A stretch of 64,000 nucleotides of DNA, taken from positions 62,001 to 126,000 of the forward strand of contig JAQGDQ010000093.1 of the NCBI GenBank assembly GCA_030141605.1. Reading direction: 5' to 3'. Position 1 is the stretch's first letter. Each line of letters starts with the position of its first letter. The stretch comes from Tubiluchus corallicola (lineage: Eukaryota; Priapulida; Priapulimorpha; Priapulimorphida; Tubiluchidae). Both the position numbers and the translations under genes were made by a program. A model generated the notes under the pieces. That model did not search any database. It was not told the DNA's origin and worked only from the letters and a program-made list of their open reading frames with translations. Of the stretch, positions 1 through 64,000 are shown in pieces.

Positions 1-159
1 TGCTAGCATTAGCGCATGATAAACGTACCTGCTTATAAACAAAACGGTACTTAACATGATTGTTTTGCACACATAGCACACAATAGAGAAGAAAAGATGA
101 TATAAAAGTAGGAAAGTAGGCTCTTTTGGCACATACAAATGTCTTATTTAAAGTACGTG

Positions 160-300
160 AAGGAAAAATGTTGAGTCAATTATGCGAAATTATTTGAGTC
201 AATTAACGACAGTTTTTATGTATATATGAATAGAAGTTGCTCGTACCAGGCATTTTGAGTCAATTAATCGATGCCTACTGGATTATGCAATCACGTGTAT
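160..300 (-). repeat. Fragment of TIR family A
   Basis: Read on the minus strand, this stretch matches the interior of the elements at 14,697-15,150 and 58,331-58,723, including TAGTACGAGC-like, AAAACTGTNG and ATAATTGACTC motifs. The ends are missing. Bases 1-159 and 301-600 hold nothing I can recognise. Confidence 0.6.
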
Positions 301-599
301 AATCTAGTTATGCATGTATTCCTAAGTAATTTACACTGTTCTGTTTGTTCAACAAAAACAACACAATACAACTCAACTTTTTTGCTGTTACACGCACAAC
401 ACATACAACAAAACATGGTCCAATCTTAAACTATAGGTCAAAAGAATGTACTATTTAAAATACTGAAAGGGAACATACTATTTTTTTCAGAAAAGAGTTA
501 CGTGAAAGAATTATTGCCACACAAACACAGTTTTGCATACGCGCCACTAGTTCTTCACTGTTCCATGCATTTCGACATTTGCTAGTTAGACGGGCATTA

Positions 600-835
600 G
601 TGCCTGCACTTCGGAAATGCATTACACAAAACAGGTACTGTACTTCTCAATTCAGATGTGTTAGTTTGTGACGAACTACACACGTTTGACAGCTCATGCG
701 TGAGCACAGTGGCAAATTTGAAATTTGAATTTTTATCTTAAAACTTGCCTAGTTCTACTACAACACACTAAATATCTTACAGTAGCACTGTACTTCAATT
801 TTCGCTTTCTCAAACACGTGGAACACGCTCGTGGA
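600..835 (-). repeat. Dispersed repeat family D, inverted copy
   Basis: The reverse complement matches 29,385-29,640 and 38,290-38,500. Shared segments include GCGAAAATTGAAGTACAGTG and GCAGGCACTAATGCC-like motifs. No coding sequence was seen; it is probably a non-autonomous element. Confidence 0.65.
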
Positions 836-869
836 ATATTTTTACTGTTGAAAATTATGTTAGCTTGTG

Positions 870-1020
870 ATGTCATCAATAGTTGGGCTCGCCCGCCGTT
901 AATTATTTAATTATCAGAAATGCTTTCCCAGTATTAATTGTGTTAAAATATATACTTTTTATTGGACTTGAAAATGGGGACCCAGTATGTGAAAAATCAT
1001 CCTGTCTTGCTTGAAATTAA
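870..1020 (+). repeat. Dispersed repeat block E fragment
   Basis: The stretch from TTAATTATTTAATTATCAG to AAAATCATCCTGTCTTGCTT resembles 21,435-21,545 and 22,305-22,410. It lies next to family D, as it does at 22.1-22.4 kb, so the two may be parts of one composite element. Confidence 0.55.
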
Positions 1021-1069
1021 TTTTGCTACCAGGACATTTTCATCTGTAATTATTCAAGCACGCATCTAC

Positions 1070-63556
<62,487 letters not shown>

Positions 63557-63732
63557 CTGAAACAAAGACATGTACAAATATAAAGTTCAAAATGATTATT
63601 AGTTACTAAACAAAATAAGTGGCCTATTACATGCAAATCGTTGCAAACCAGGCAAATAAGCCAACTAGATATAGATCCACTCGAGCAGATGGATCAATTT
63701 GTGCTGTCTGGTAAAAATAATTCTTATACTAA

Positions 63733-63857
63733 CCCTTTCACTACGTGGTTGCTTTTTAACTGTGCCACATTGACTTTTGCACATTTGACAATAATTTCTT
63801 GTGGTGTGTTACCAAAACAGAATCTTGTAAATAAACAAATAATTGTTCGTTATTAAG
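63733..63857 (-). repeat. Right-end fragment of the piggyBac-like element, inverted
   Basis: CCCTTTCACTACGTGGTTGC and, further in, TTTCTTGTGGTGTGTTACC match the reversed sequence at 40,245-40,362. CTAA precedes the terminus. Confidence 0.75.
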
Positions 63858-63884
63858 TAGTAATATTAACTATTAGTTTTATTT

Positions 63885-63955
63885 TTACACATGCACACAC
63901 ACATACGAGCACACATACATGAATTCACGCACACGCACACACGTGCACACAATCA
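63885..63955. repeat. (CA)n-rich microsatellite
   Basis: ACACATGCACACACACATAC and related alternating runs. Confidence 0.9.
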
Positions 63956-64000
63956 TTAATAAGCATGTACTTATATTTAGTTTTCACAACAGACACAATA

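Overview
The window is nuclear DNA from a non-vertebrate animal. It is AT-rich, has spliced genes with GT-AG and a few GC-AG introns, tRNA-type SINE and TIR transposon debris, and many micro- and minisatellites. Six receptor genes have the C-terminal TYhhhhhQF motif of the insect gustatory/odorant receptor superfamily (GRL genes). GRLs are known from cnidarians, placozoans and many invertebrate bilaterians, so the family gives the kingdom but not the phylum; I do not name a species.

Minus strand: eight internal exons of FANCD2 (Fanconi anaemia DNA-repair protein) can be read, three at the right edge (63,556-60,763) and five at the left edge (5,366-1,070). All junctions agree in phase and the translation follows human FANCD2, as recalled, almost without gaps. 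The two exon groups are separated by one intron of about 55.4 kb. The 5' and 3' parts of FANCD2 lie outside the window.

Plus strand, inside that intron: an array of nine membrane-receptor genes, all transcribed opposite to FANCD2. In order: GPCR-1 (6,973), GPCR-2 (10,649), GRL-1 (13,268), GRL-2 (23,477), GRL-3 (26,982), GRL-4 (33,683), GRL-5 (42,886), GRL-6 (51,586), GPCR-3 (57,104). The GPCRs are single-exon class A receptors. GPCR-2 and GPCR-3 are paralogues with a reciprocal N2.50/D7.49 arrangement. Every GRL has the same structure: one long exon with about six membrane segments, an 84-90 nt second exon that starts with ATG, and a short last exon with TM7, TYhhhhhQF, QFKP and an N-glycosylation sequon in the tail; both introns are phase 0. 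GRL-5 and GRL-6 are a recent tandem duplicate.

The remaining DNA is intron and spacer. Recognisable elements include a pogo/Tigger-like MITE, two hAT-type elements with target-site duplications, a piggyBac-like element, several unnamed TIR families in multiple copies, foldback elements, a tRNA-derived SINE and tandem repeats with periods of 35-220 bp. The receptors probably act as chemosensory or ligand-sensing proteins at the cell surface; FANCD2 acts in the nucleus. Nothing in the sequence links their functions, but their transcription units overlap in antisense.
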